A stretch of DNA of 64,000 bases from Streptomyces europaeiscabiei (GTDB taxonomy: Bacteria; Actinomycetota; Actinomycetes; Streptomycetales; Streptomycetaceae). The position numbers were made by a program, and so were the translations under genes. The stretch covers positions 4,220,001 to 4,284,000 of the forward strand of contig NZ_CP107841.1 of NCBI RefSeq assembly GCF_036346855.1, given 5' to 3'. Below, piece by piece: positions 35,274 through 43,490 of the stretch (the first letter of the stretch is position 1; every line of letters starts with the position of its first letter). The notes beneath the pieces are model-generated. The model worked only from the letters and a program-made list of their open reading frames with translations. It did not search any database and was not told where the DNA came from.

Positions 35274-35585
35274 TCACACCCCGGCCCGCCGCTGAGCCTC
35301 CTCCACCAGCCCCACGGCCTCCGCCAGCGCCCCCTCGTCACCCAGAACCAGCGCGAGATCGTTCCCGGCGACCATGACCTGATCGGCCGCCGCGAACATC
35401 CCCACATCCGGCATCTCGCGAAGAGGCCCCTCGGGTGCCTCCAACCGCTGGGCTCGCAGTGCCATCTCCCTGGCCAGCCCCAGCGCCTCCGCGGCGGCGC
35501 CCCGCTGCAGCCGGCTCTGCGGTGCGGCCCGCAACCGGTCGGCGAAATGTTCCACGGCACGGGTCAGCGGCGTCGTATCAAGCAC
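35274..35585 (-). CDS. Small conserved hypothetical protein
   Basis: 103 residues from the GTG at 35585. All-helical, with AVEHFADRLRAAPQSRLQRG, GLAREMALRAQRLEAPEGPL and ADQVMVAGNDLALVLGDEGA. No motif and no hydrophobic segment. A dispersed-element copy lies just past its end (35170-35215). Confidence 0.6.
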   Translation of the reverse strand: MLDTTPLTRAVEHFADRLRAAPQSRLQRGAAAEALGLAREMALRAQRLEAPEGPLREMPDVGMFAAADQVMVAGNDLALVLGDEGALAEAVGLVEEAQRRAGV

Positions 35586-35688
35586 GCCGCGAGAGTACGC
35601 GCCCCGACCGGACTGTTGCCAACAGGCCGCCACTCAGGCAACGTGACCTGAAGGACCGGCTTACATTCCCTTTCGTCCGGAGGCGCCG

Positions 35689-35919
35689 ATGTCCCAAGTC
35701 TTCTCTGAGGAGACCCATCGCAACCTGCTCGCCCGCATCCCCCATTGCACCGGTCGTGAAGTCTCCGACTGGATCCGCAAAGTCGACGAAGGCCCCGCTC
35801 TCTTCAATTTCGAGGAGAAGGTCAGCTGGCTCCGGCACGAGTACGACCTCGCGTACGGCCACGCCAAAGCGATCATTCACGAGTACGACCTGAGGAGGGC
35901 CGCGCGGAAGCTCCGCTGA
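35689..35919 (+). CDS. DUF4287-family protein
   Basis: 76 residues from the ATG at 35689 (GGAGG upstream). FSEETHRNLLARIPHCTGRE, VSDWIRKVDEGPALFNFEEK and LRHEYDLAYGHAKAIIHEYD match the small DUF4287 domain, here as a complete single-domain protein. The function is unknown. Confidence 0.8.
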   Translation: MSQVFSEETHRNLLARIPHCTGREVSDWIRKVDEGPALFNFEEKVSWLRHEYDLAYGHAKAIIHEYDLRRAARKLR

Positions 35920-35936
35920 AGCCGCCGAGAACCTAC

Positions 35937-35972
35937 GAAGGGCCCCCGAACCTCACGGTTCGGGGGCCCTTC
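35937..35972. terminator. Bidirectional terminator
   Basis: GAAGGGCCCCCGAACC (35937-35952) pairs perfectly with GGTTCGGGGGCCCTTC (35957-35972) around TCAC. It lies between convergent genes, with the ends close to both stop codons. Confidence 0.85.
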
Positions 35973-36000
35973 ACAGCGGTACGGGGTCAGCCCCGTGTTC

Positions 36001-36882
36001 CTAGTCGTCGCCGCTGAAGATGGCGACCAGACGGAGCATCTCGACGTAGATCCACACGAGGGTCATGGTCAGGCCGAACGCGGCCAGCCATGCCTCGTCG
36101 CGCGGGGCGCCGTAGGCGATGCCGTCCTCGATCTGCTTGAAGTCGAGGGTCAGGAAGAACGCGCCGAGGAGGATCGCGAGGATCCCGACGATCGCGCCGA
36201 GCGGGCCCATGCTGCGCAGTCCGCCGTCCGGGGCGAGCCCGAAGACGACGAGGAGCAGGTTGACCGCCATGACGAGGATGAAGGCGATCGCGATGGTCAT
36301 ACCGATGCGGGCGTACCGCGCGGTGACCCGGATCCAGCCCGCCTTGTAGACCAGGAGGGTGGCACCGGAGACAGCCATGGTGCCGAGCACCGCCTGGAAG
36401 GGCGCGCCGCTCCACTGCGAGTTGAACATCTCGCTGAGCACGCCGAGGAAGACACCCTCGAAGGCTGCGTACGTCAGGATCAGCGCGGGCGAGGCCTTGC
36501 GCTTGAAGGACTGCACCATCGCCAGGACGAACGCGATGAGCGCGGCACCGATGGCCAGGCCGTAGCTCGTGGGCGACACCGGCAGGAGGGCCCAGGCGAG
36601 GATCGCGCCGACGACGACCGTGCCGAGCGTCATGGCCGAGCGCATGACGACGTCGTCCATGGTCATGGCGCCCGTGCGGGCCGGGGCCTGCGGCGGGACA
36701 CCGTGCTGTACGTCCTGCTGGGCGTACGGGTTCGTCGCGTACGGGTTGCCGGCCTGCTGGGCGTAGGGGCTGCCCTGGGTGCCGACAGCTGCTCCCCCGG
36801 CCTGCGGCGCGGTGTTGAAGCCCGCGTGGCCGTTGTCGCGGCTGAACCCCCGTCGCGAGAAGACCGGGTTGCTGCTCCTCAT
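36001..36882 (-). CDS. Bax inhibitor-1/YccA-family membrane protein
   Basis: 293 residues from the ATG at 36882 (GGAGGAG upstream). A Gln/Ala/Tyr-rich cytoplasmic N-terminus of about 80 residues (repeated NPYAQQ-like words) is followed by seven hydrophobic segments from about residue 90. These include the family-typical LTYAAFEGVFLGVLSEMF and GAFFLTLDFKQIEDGIAYGA, and the C-terminal VWIYVEMLRLVAIFSGDD. Members act as pH-gated calcium leak channels or modulate membrane stress. Confidence 0.9.
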   Translation of the reverse strand: MRSSNPVFSRRGFSRDNGHAGFNTAPQAGGAAVGTQGSPYAQQAGNPYATNPYAQQDVQHGVPPQAPARTGAMTMDDVVMRSAMTLGTVVVGAILAWALLPVSPTSYGLAIGAALIAFVLAMVQSFKRKASPALILTYAAFEGVFLGVLSEMFNSQWSGAPFQAVLGTMAVSGATLLVYKAGWIRVTARYARIGMTIAIAFILVMAVNLLLVVFGLAPDGGLRSMGPLGAIVGILAILLGAFFLTLDFKQIEDGIAYGAPRDEAWLAAFGLTMTLVWIYVEMLRLVAIFSGDD

Positions 36883-37091
36883 TTCACTCCTCCATGGCCA
36901 CCCTGCGTGGCCTTGGCTCAAGAGTAATAGGTAGGCAAAGGATTGACTCTACTGCTTGGGGAGGATCTTTCCCTTGCCTTGTCATCGAACACGCTACGCG
37001 TCTCCGTGATTCCCCGTCCCACACCCCCCAACCCATGACCAACCCGGTACAAGCCCGCGATCGTCCAGAGATCAACCACCACCCCGCCCCG

Positions 37092-37655
37092 TCAGCCGAC
37101 CCGTTTCCACGGCTTGCACCCACTGGTACCGAAGGCCCTGTCACCCTCTTCGACGGTGACGGTGTCCTGCCCCGAGCCGCCATTGGCGGCGATGATGTCC
37201 TCCGCGTCCCGCCCGGTGCCGCTCAGCCGCTGCCAGGAGCAGTGGGTGACAACCCCGCCCTGCGGTCCGTCGCTCCGGTACGTACCGGGCTCGATGTCCT
37301 CACCGACGATGAACGTGCCGTCTCCGGGGATCTCGTCGGCCGTGGGCTTCTTCGCGGCCCCGGCAGGCGTTCCGCTCGGAGTCGCCGCCGCCTCGGGCAT
37401 GGCCGTGGCCGTCTCCGTCGCGGTGATCGTCGCCGCGGGCCGGGTGGTGTCGCCGCCCTTCGAGTCGTCTCCGGCTGCGAGAGCGATCCCGCCGCCGATC
37501 GCGAGGCCGAGCAGGACCGCGACTCCGTGAGTCAGAAGGCTGCGCCAAGGCGACACGGACCGGATGGGCGGCGTGGTGGGCGAGGAAGTCCGCTGCGGCC
37601 CTCGGGAGTCACTCAAGGGACCTCCCGGGGGACCCGAAGGAGTGCCTGGGGTCAT
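37092..37655 (-). CDS. Membrane-anchored protein with extracytoplasmic beta domain
   Basis: 187 residues from the ATG at 37655. A Pro/Ser-rich cytoplasmic part, one membrane helix (LLTHGVAVLLGLAIGGGIALA, about 40-60) and a Thr/Ala/Pro-rich linker lead to a C-terminal domain. That domain reads GDGTFIVGEDIEPGTYRSDG, CSWQRLSGTGRDAEDIIAAN and EEGDRAFGTSGCKPWKRVG. The EPGTYR motif recurs in actinobacterial exported proteins of unknown function, often next to membrane transport. No ligand can be named. Confidence 0.7.
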   Translation of the reverse strand: MTPGTPSGPPGGPLSDSRGPQRTSSPTTPPIRSVSPWRSLLTHGVAVLLGLAIGGGIALAAGDDSKGGDTTRPAATITATETATAMPEAAATPSGTPAGAAKKPTADEIPGDGTFIVGEDIEPGTYRSDGPQGGVVTHCSWQRLSGTGRDAEDIIAANGGSGQDTVTVEEGDRAFGTSGCKPWKRVG

Positions 37656-37747
37656 GGAGACAGCGTGCGCCCGGGGAGTGCGGGGCGCACGCCGCCCCGG
37701 GGCGGTACGTGAGGGTGTGGGAGGAAATGTTCAGGTTTGGTCGGAGG

Positions 37748-37830
37748 TGCCCGGAACCGGACTTGAACCGGTACGCCCGCGAGGGGCAGCGAGGTTTAAG
37801 CTCGCCGTGTCTGCATTCCACCATCCGGGC
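37748..37830 (-). tRNA. bldA: tRNA-Leu (anticodon UAA), bldA
   Basis: The minus strand folds as a class II tRNA. The acceptor is GCCCGGA pairing with TCCGGGC. The anticodon stem GCGAG/CTCGC carries the loop CTTAAAC, so the anticodon is UAA reading UUA. A long variable arm (GCCCCTCGCGGGCG) follows, and the T loop is TTCAAGT within CCGG...CCGG. The terminal CCA is not encoded. In Streptomyces this tRNA is the only reader of the rare UUA codon and controls development and antibiotic synthesis. The upstream side contains an AT-rich tract (37908-37921) that may be part of its promoter. Confidence 0.95.
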
Positions 37831-38352
37831 AGGCCATGGGCTCCGCGCTGAGCTTCCGCGCCTATCGGGACGCTTCCCCCGAACAGTCGGCGAGCGGACC
37901 GATGTTGTCTTATTTTATTGACGTCTGAGGGTGCATCAGCCCACGGAACACGCCATCCGCACTTGCCAACAGCCTTGTGGACGGCACGACCGGGCGTATG
38001 CGGAATGACGGAATTTCACCGCCCGAACGAGCGCTCCGCCGAGAACACACGCGGTGACGCGCCGACTCGCGTCGGTCATGGCGGCCCGGCGCGTCGGTCA
38101 TGGCGGCCCGCACCCCCGGTCGGAGCCCGCCGTCATCCCCAGGTATGACGCGCCGCCCTTCCGTCCGTCAGAAGTCTGCCCCCGGAACCAGGACAACGGC
38201 TGACTACACGGCGCCCCTCGGTCGGGACGATGGAGACCTCCACGAAACGAACGGCCACCGGCCTGCCCGCGGCACGCCGCGGTACGCCCCGGCGCGCCCC
38301 TGCCGTTTCCCGAACACCCCAATCGCCGTCGCCCCGCAAGGAGTTCCCACCC
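37831..38352. other. Intergenic region upstream of bldA and of the ABC operon
   Basis: 522 bp between divergent units. TTATTTTATTG (37911-37921) is strikingly AT-rich for this DNA and lies about 80 bp upstream of bldA. A perfect 20-bp direct repeat, GCGTCGGTCATGGCGGCCCG, occurs at 38069-38088 and 38091-38110. No gene is visible. Confidence 0.55.
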
Positions 38353-39123
38353 GTGACCACCACTCCTCTCGCCGACCGGGCCACCACCGTGGCCGCCCGC
38401 GCCACGGAACTGTCGAAGGTCTACGGACAGGGCGAGACCCGGGTGGTCGCGCTGGACCAGGTCTCCATCGACTTCCGGCAGGCCCAGTTCACCGCGATCA
38501 TGGGCCCCTCGGGTTCCGGCAAGTCCACGCTCATGCACTGCGTGGCGGGACTGGACACCTTCTCGGCCGGCTCCGTCCGGATCGGCGAGACCGAGCTGGG
38601 CTCGCTGAAGGACAAGCAGCTCACCAAGCTCCGCCGGGACAAGATCGGCTTCATCTTCCAGGCGTTCAACCTGCTGCCGACGCTCACGGCACTGGAGAAC
38701 ATCACCCTCCCGATGGACATCGCGGGCCGCAAGCCGGACAAGCAGTGGCTGGACACCGTGATCCGGATGGTGGGCCTCGCCGACCGGTTGAGTCACCGGC
38801 CCGCCCAGCTCTCCGGCGGCCAGCAGCAGCGCGTGGCCGTGGCGCGGGCGCTCGCCTCCCGGCCGGACATCATCTTCGGTGACGAGCCGACCGGAAACCT
38901 CGACTCCCGGGCCGGCGCCGAGGTGCTGGGCTTCCTGCGCAACTCCGTACGGGAGTTGGGGCAGACCGTGGTGATGGTGACGCACGACCCGGTGGCCGCG
39001 GCGTACGCGGACCGGGTCGTCTTCCTCGCCGACGGACGCCTCGTGGACGAGATCCACGAGCCGACGGCGGACTCCGTCCTGGACCGCATGAAGAGGTTCG
39101 ACACCAAGGGCCGTACGAGCTAG
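38353..39123 (+). CDS. ABC transporter ATP-binding protein (MacB/LolD type)
   Basis: 256 residues from the GTG at 38353 (AAGGAG nine bases upstream). Walker A MGPSGSGKSTLMHCVAGLD, Q-loop FIFQAFNLLPTLTALENI, signature LSGGQQQRVAVARAL, Walker B IIFGDEPTGNLD and the switch His in VVMVTHDPVAA. The LLPTLTALENI sequence is typical of MacB/LolD/FtsE-like exporters. It pairs with the FtsX-type permease 93 bp downstream. Substrates are probably lipids or peptides at the envelope. Confidence 0.93.
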   Translation: MTTTPLADRATTVAARATELSKVYGQGETRVVALDQVSIDFRQAQFTAIMGPSGSGKSTLMHCVAGLDTFSAGSVRIGETELGSLKDKQLTKLRRDKIGFIFQAFNLLPTLTALENITLPMDIAGRKPDKQWLDTVIRMVGLADRLSHRPAQLSGGQQQRVAVARALASRPDIIFGDEPTGNLDSRAGAEVLGFLRNSVRELGQTVVMVTHDPVAAAYADRVVFLADGRLVDEIHEPTADSVLDRMKRFDTKGRTS

Positions 39124-39216
39124 GGGGGTTCGGGGAATCGGCCCGGCAGACAGCGCCCGGCGCCCCACCACCAGCCACCACCGCCACCCCTCCGACCCCT
39201 GACAGGGACCCCACTC

Positions 39217-41757
39217 ATGTTCCGTACCGCCCTGCGCAACGTGCTCTCGCACAAGGCCAGGCTTCTCATGACCGTGCTTGCGGTGATGCTCGGCGTCGCC
39301 TTCGTGTCGGGCACGCTGGTCTTCACGAACACCATCTCGGAAGCGCTCCAGAAGAGTTCGGCCAAAGGCTTCGACCACGTGGACGTCTCGATCGGGGCGG
39401 GGTACCGCCCGGACGAGGGCGACAGCCTCGCGGAGCAACCGAAGCTGACGCCGGAGCTGCTGAAGAAGGTCGAGCGGGCGCCCGGCGCCGAGTCGGCGAT
39501 CGGTGTGGTGAGCGGGTTCACCGCCCTCGCCGACAAGGACGGCAAGCTGATCGGCGGCGGCTTCCAGTCGCAGGGCGGGAACCTCTGGGGGACGGACGAC
39601 CCCCGGTATCCGATCCGGGACGGCGGCCGCGCGCCCAAGGGCGGGAACGAGGTCGCCATCGACTCGCAGACCGCGAAGCGCGCCGGGTACGAGGTGGGCG
39701 ACACGATCCGCCTGTCCGTCGACGGGCCGGTCCTGAAGCCCACCGTCACCGGGATCTTCACGACGGACGACGGCAATGTCGCGGCCGGCGGCAGCCTCGC
39801 CCTGTTCGACACGGCGACCGCGCAGAAGCTCTTCCACATGAAGGGCGAGTACGACGAGATCGCCGTGACGGCGGCGGCCGGCACCAGCCAGGCCCAGCTC
39901 AAGGCGGCCATCGACAAGATGCTCCCCGAGGACTCCGCCTACACCACCACGGGCAAGCAGCTCGCCGACGACCAGGCCACACAGATCGCCGCCGACATGA
40001 GCGGCCTGAAGAACGCGCTGCTGGTCTTCGCCGGGATCGCCCTGTTCGTGGGCACGTTCATCATCGCCAACACCTTCACGATGCTCGTCGCCCAGCGCAC
40101 CAAGGAGCTGGCGCTGCTGCGGGCGGTGGGCGCCTCCCGCCGCCAGGTGACGCGGTCCGTGCTGATCGAGGCGTTCGTGGTGGGCACGGTCGCCGCGGTC
40201 ACCGGTCTCGCCGCCGGTGTCGGCATCGGAGCGGGGATGCGGGCCCTGATCGGCTCCCTCGGCGAGACCGTCCCGGACGGCCCGCTGGTGGTCTCCCCCG
40301 GCACGGTCGCCACCGCCCTGCTCGTGGGCGTGCTGATCACGATGACGGCCGCCTGGCTGCCGGGCCGCCGCGCGGCGAAGATTCCGCCGGTCGCCGCGAT
40401 GAGCAGCGTCCACGCACAGGCCACGACCAAGTCGCTCGTCGTGCGGAACACGATCGGCGCGCTGCTCGCGGGCGCGGGCGTGGCCACCGTCCTGTACGCC
40501 ACCACCATGGACGGCTCGGACGGTCAGGCTCCGATGGGCGTCGGCGCGGTTCTCCTGATCATCGGTGTGTTCGTCCTCACGCCCCTCCTCTCCCGCCCCC
40601 TGATCGCGGCCGGGGCGCCCCTCATGCGGGTCTTCGGTATCTCCGGCAAGCTCGCCCGGCAGAACTCCGTGCGCAATCCGCGCCGCACCGCCGCGACCGC
40701 CTCGGCGCTGATGATCGGCCTGACGCTGATCACCGGTATGACGGTGATGGCGGGCAGCCTGCAGCAGTCCATCGCCAGGATGGCCGCCGACGCGATCAAG
40801 GCGGACTACGTCGTCTCGATGGCCAACGGCAGCTTCCTCTCCCCCGAAGTGGAGAAGGAGCTCTCCGCCACCGAGGGCGTCACGGCCTCCTCGTCGCTGC
40901 GCAACGCGGAGTCCCGCATCGGGGGCGAGACCGAGTACCTCACCGGGGTCAACGGCTCGGACATCGGCAAGCTCACCGACCTCCCCGTCGACGACGGGAC
41001 GTTCAAGGTGGGCGGCGCGGACGTGGTCGTGGACGCGGACACCGCCGAGCGGCGCGGCTGGAAGGCCGGTTCGGAGTTCACCGCGGGCTTCCAGGGCGGC
41101 GAGAAGCAGAAGCTGACGGTCGCCGGGGTCTACGAGAGCAACGAACTGATCCGGGGCATCCTCCTGGACAACGCGACGCTGACCGGGCGTCTGCCGGCAT
41201 CCGCCGACCCGGCCGACATGATGGTCATGGTCAAGACCTCGGCCGGTGCCTCCGACACCACCAAGGACCGGCTGGAGAAGGCCCTCGGCGAGAACCCGGC
41301 GATCAAGGTCCAGAGCGGGCAGGACCTCTCCGACGACATCGCGAAGATGTTCACGCTGATGCTGAACATGCTGTACGGCCTGCTGGCCATGGCCGTGATC
41401 GTCGCCGTCCTCGGGGTCATCAACACCCTCGCCATGTCGGTCTTCGAGCGTTCCCAGGAGATCGGCATGCTCCGCGCGATCGGTCTCGACCGACGGGGCA
41501 TCAAGCGGATGGTCCGTCTGGAGTCCCTCGTCATCTCCCTCTTCGGCGGTGTCCTCGGCATCGGCCTCGGCGTCTTCTTCGGCTGGGCCGCCGGCGAACT
41601 CATCGCCAGCTCGATGCCGACGTACGAACTGGTCCTCCCCTGGGCCCGGATGGCCCTGTTCCTCCTCCTCGCCGCTACGGTCGGCATCCTGGCCGCGCTG
41701 TGGCCGGCCCGCCGCGCGGCGAAGCTCAACATGCTGTCGGCGATCAAGTCGGAGTAG
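39217..41757 (+). CDS. ABC transporter permease, FtsX/MacB family
   Basis: 846 residues. Two FtsX-like halves. The N-terminal helix is followed by a periplasmic-type domain of about 230 residues, three helices (about 262-395) with LRAVGASRRQVTRSVLIEAF, and an internal pair of helices. A second extracytoplasmic domain (about 520-700) and three final helices with the related LRAIGLDRRGIKRMVRLESL complete it. The two ERTKE/ERSQEIGMLRAIG-type coupling motifs mark the duplication. Start ATG at 39217. With the upstream ATPase it forms a complete mechanotransmission-type exporter. Confidence 0.93.
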   Translation: MFRTALRNVLSHKARLLMTVLAVMLGVAFVSGTLVFTNTISEALQKSSAKGFDHVDVSIGAGYRPDEGDSLAEQPKLTPELLKKVERAPGAESAIGVVSGFTALADKDGKLIGGGFQSQGGNLWGTDDPRYPIRDGGRAPKGGNEVAIDSQTAKRAGYEVGDTIRLSVDGPVLKPTVTGIFTTDDGNVAAGGSLALFDTATAQKLFHMKGEYDEIAVTAAAGTSQAQLKAAIDKMLPEDSAYTTTGKQLADDQATQIAADMSGLKNALLVFAGIALFVGTFIIANTFTMLVAQRTKELALLRAVGASRRQVTRSVLIEAFVVGTVAAVTGLAAGVGIGAGMRALIGSLGETVPDGPLVVSPGTVATALLVGVLITMTAAWLPGRRAAKIPPVAAMSSVHAQATTKSLVVRNTIGALLAGAGVATVLYATTMDGSDGQAPMGVGAVLLIIGVFVLTPLLSRPLIAAGAPLMRVFGISGKLARQNSVRNPRRTAATASALMIGLTLITGMTVMAGSLQQSIARMAADAIKADYVVSMANGSFLSPEVEKELSATEGVTASSSLRNAESRIGGETEYLTGVNGSDIGKLTDLPVDDGTFKVGGADVVVDADTAERRGWKAGSEFTAGFQGGEKQKLTVAGVYESNELIRGILLDNATLTGRLPASADPADMMVMVKTSAGASDTTKDRLEKALGENPAIKVQSGQDLSDDIAKMFTLMLNMLYGLLAMAVIVAVLGVINTLAMSVFERSQEIGMLRAIGLDRRGIKRMVRLESLVISLFGGVLGIGLGVFFGWAAGELIASSMPTYELVLPWARMALFLLLAATVGILAALWPARRAAKLNMLSAIKSE

Positions 41758-41783
41758 CCGCGCGGGAGACATGACGGCAGCGC

Positions 41784-41822
41784 GAGTGGGCCCCCGTTCC
41801 GGTGCGGAACGGGGGCCCGCTC
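41784..41822 (+). terminator. Terminator after the ABC operon
   Basis: GGGCCCCCGTTCC (41788-41800) pairs with GGAACGGGGGCCC (41806-41818) around GGTGC. It also lies between convergent genes and could act on both. Confidence 0.8.
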
Positions 41823-41860
41823 GCGCGCCGTACATGGCCGCTGACGCCCTCGTACGGACG

Positions 41861-43162
41861 TCAGGCCCCCCAGGTCCGGGCCCTGAGCGGGAGCCCCGAC
41901 GCACCCCCTTCCGGGGGCCGTACGGCCAACACCTGGTTGACGCCGAGGCGGTTGCGTTCGAAGCCGAGGGCGGAGGCGGCCATGTAGAGGCGCCAGACGC
42001 GGGCGCGGCCGGGGCCGACGAGGGCGGTCGCCTGCGCCCAGCGGGCTTCGAGGTTGGTGACCCAGGCGCGCAGGGTGAGGGCGTAGTGCTCGCGGAGGGA
42101 TTCCACGTCACGGACCTCGAACCCGGCTCGTTCGAGTCGGCCGACGGTGGTGCCGACGGGGGCGAGTTCGCCGTCCGGGAAGACGTAGGCGTCGATGAAG
42201 CCGTCGACGGAGTAGGTGCTCTCGTCGCGCTGCGGCCGCCGTGAGATCTGGTGGTTGAGCAGCCGTCCGCCGGGGGCGAGAAGCCGGTACAGGTCCTCGG
42301 CGTACGCCAGGTACCTGTCGGCGCCGACGTGTTCGGCCATGCCGACGGACGAGATCGCGTCGTAGGGCCCGTCGGTGACGTCGCGGTAGTCCTGCACTCG
42401 GATCTCGACCCGGTCGGTCAGGCCCTCGTCGGCGACGCGTTTACGGGCGTACGCGGCCTGCTCCTGGGAGAGGGTGACGCCGATGACGTGCACGCCGTAC
42501 TCGCGGGCCGCGTGCACGGCCATGGAGCCCCAGCCGCAGCCGACGTCGAGGAGCCGTGTGCCCGGGGTCAGGCCGAGTTTGCGGCAGATGAGGTCGAGCT
42601 TGTCGTGCTGGGCGGCTTCGAGGGTGGTGGTGCCGTCGGAGGCCGCCCAGTACGCGCAGGAGTACACCATCGACCGGCCGAGGACGATCTCGTAGAAGTC
42701 GTTGCCCACGTCGTAGTGGTGGCTGACGGCTCGTCTGTCGGTGCTCCTGGTGTGCCGGTGGCGGGCGCGGACCTCCTCGCGGGGCGGTTCGGGCGGCAGG
42801 AGGACGGCGGGGCCGGCCAGCTTCAGCAGGCCCTTGACGGCCGCCCGGAACTCCGGGTCGCGCAGGGCTTCGGTGAGGCTCCGGGCGTCCTCGTCCCGCT
42901 CCCACACATGTCCGGCCACCAGGTCCAGTACGGCGTACAGGTCCCCGTCGACGCCGAGGTCACCGGCGACCCAGGCGCGGGCCAGGCCCAGTTCGCCCGG
43001 CTTCCACAGCAGCCGGCGCAGGGCCCTGCGGTTCCGTACCACGACCACGGGGGCCTCCGGCGGGCCTGCCGTCGATCCGTCCCAGGCCCGCAGCCGGACC
43101 GGGAGCGGAACCCCGGACACCTGCTCGAACAGGGTCTTCAGCCGCGACGCGGCGTCCTGCAT
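41861..43162 (-). CDS. Cyclopropane-fatty-acyl-phospholipid synthase family methyltransferase
   Basis: 433 residues from the ATG at 43162 (GGAGG upstream). SAM-dependent enzyme that transfers a methylene or methyl group to double bonds of membrane phospholipids. The N-terminal domain (about 1-140, DLGVDGDLYAVLDLVAGHVW) is followed by HHYDVGNDFYEIVLGRSMVY, the SAM site LLDVGCGWGSMAVHAAREYG, GVTLSQEQAAYA and SSVGMAEHVGADRY. The C-terminal domain includes YVFPDGELAP and the Arg/Trp segment LEARWAQ. The full-length Cfa layout is intact. The name cfa is likely but not proven, since methyltransferases of the same fold make branched acids. Confidence 0.88.
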   Translation of the reverse strand: MQDAASRLKTLFEQVSGVPLPVRLRAWDGSTAGPPEAPVVVVRNRRALRRLLWKPGELGLARAWVAGDLGVDGDLYAVLDLVAGHVWERDEDARSLTEALRDPEFRAAVKGLLKLAGPAVLLPPEPPREEVRARHRHTRSTDRRAVSHHYDVGNDFYEIVLGRSMVYSCAYWAASDGTTTLEAAQHDKLDLICRKLGLTPGTRLLDVGCGWGSMAVHAAREYGVHVIGVTLSQEQAAYARKRVADEGLTDRVEIRVQDYRDVTDGPYDAISSVGMAEHVGADRYLAYAEDLYRLLAPGGRLLNHQISRRPQRDESTYSVDGFIDAYVFPDGELAPVGTTVGRLERAGFEVRDVESLREHYALTLRAWVTNLEARWAQATALVGPGRARVWRLYMAASALGFERNRLGVNQVLAVRPPEGGASGLPLRARTWGA

Positions 43163-43490
43163 GGCGCACACCTCCGTGACAAGAGATCCCGGAATGTCCA
43201 GTGCCACGGTAAACACGGGCGGGGCTTCGCTGTAGTCCCTGGTGAGGTGTGTTGTTCGGGTGCGGGTGGGCGGGGGTTGTCCGCGCTCCCGAGGACGACG
43301 GCCCTGCGGGCCGAAACGCACGGGCGCATCCCCTGCTTCTCAGGGGCGCGGGAACCCGCGTGACAGGCACCCACCCACCCGCACCCGCCGACGCACCGGA
43401 CCCCCGAGCTCTCCCGCGAACGCCGAAGGACCTCCCGCACCACGGATGGCGGGAGGTCCTTCGGGTCGGTCGAAAGGGGGACCGGGAGGG
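43163..43490. other. Intergenic region with dispersed element and terminator
   Basis: 328 bp. A dispersed-element copy runs from about 43320 to 43395 (TTCTCAGGGGCGCGGGAACC). It is followed by the hairpin CCGAAGGACCTCCCGC (43423-43438) with GCGGGAGGTCCTTCGG (43449-43464), 16 perfect base pairs, which is the probable terminator of ndh. Confidence 0.75.

Noticed and set aside
38098..42111. 1337-residue minus-strand frame opposite the ABC transporter genes
   Set aside because: It is antisense to two well-defined ABC genes and part of the Cfa-like gene. No motif, and amino-acid make-up typical of antisense GC-rich DNA.
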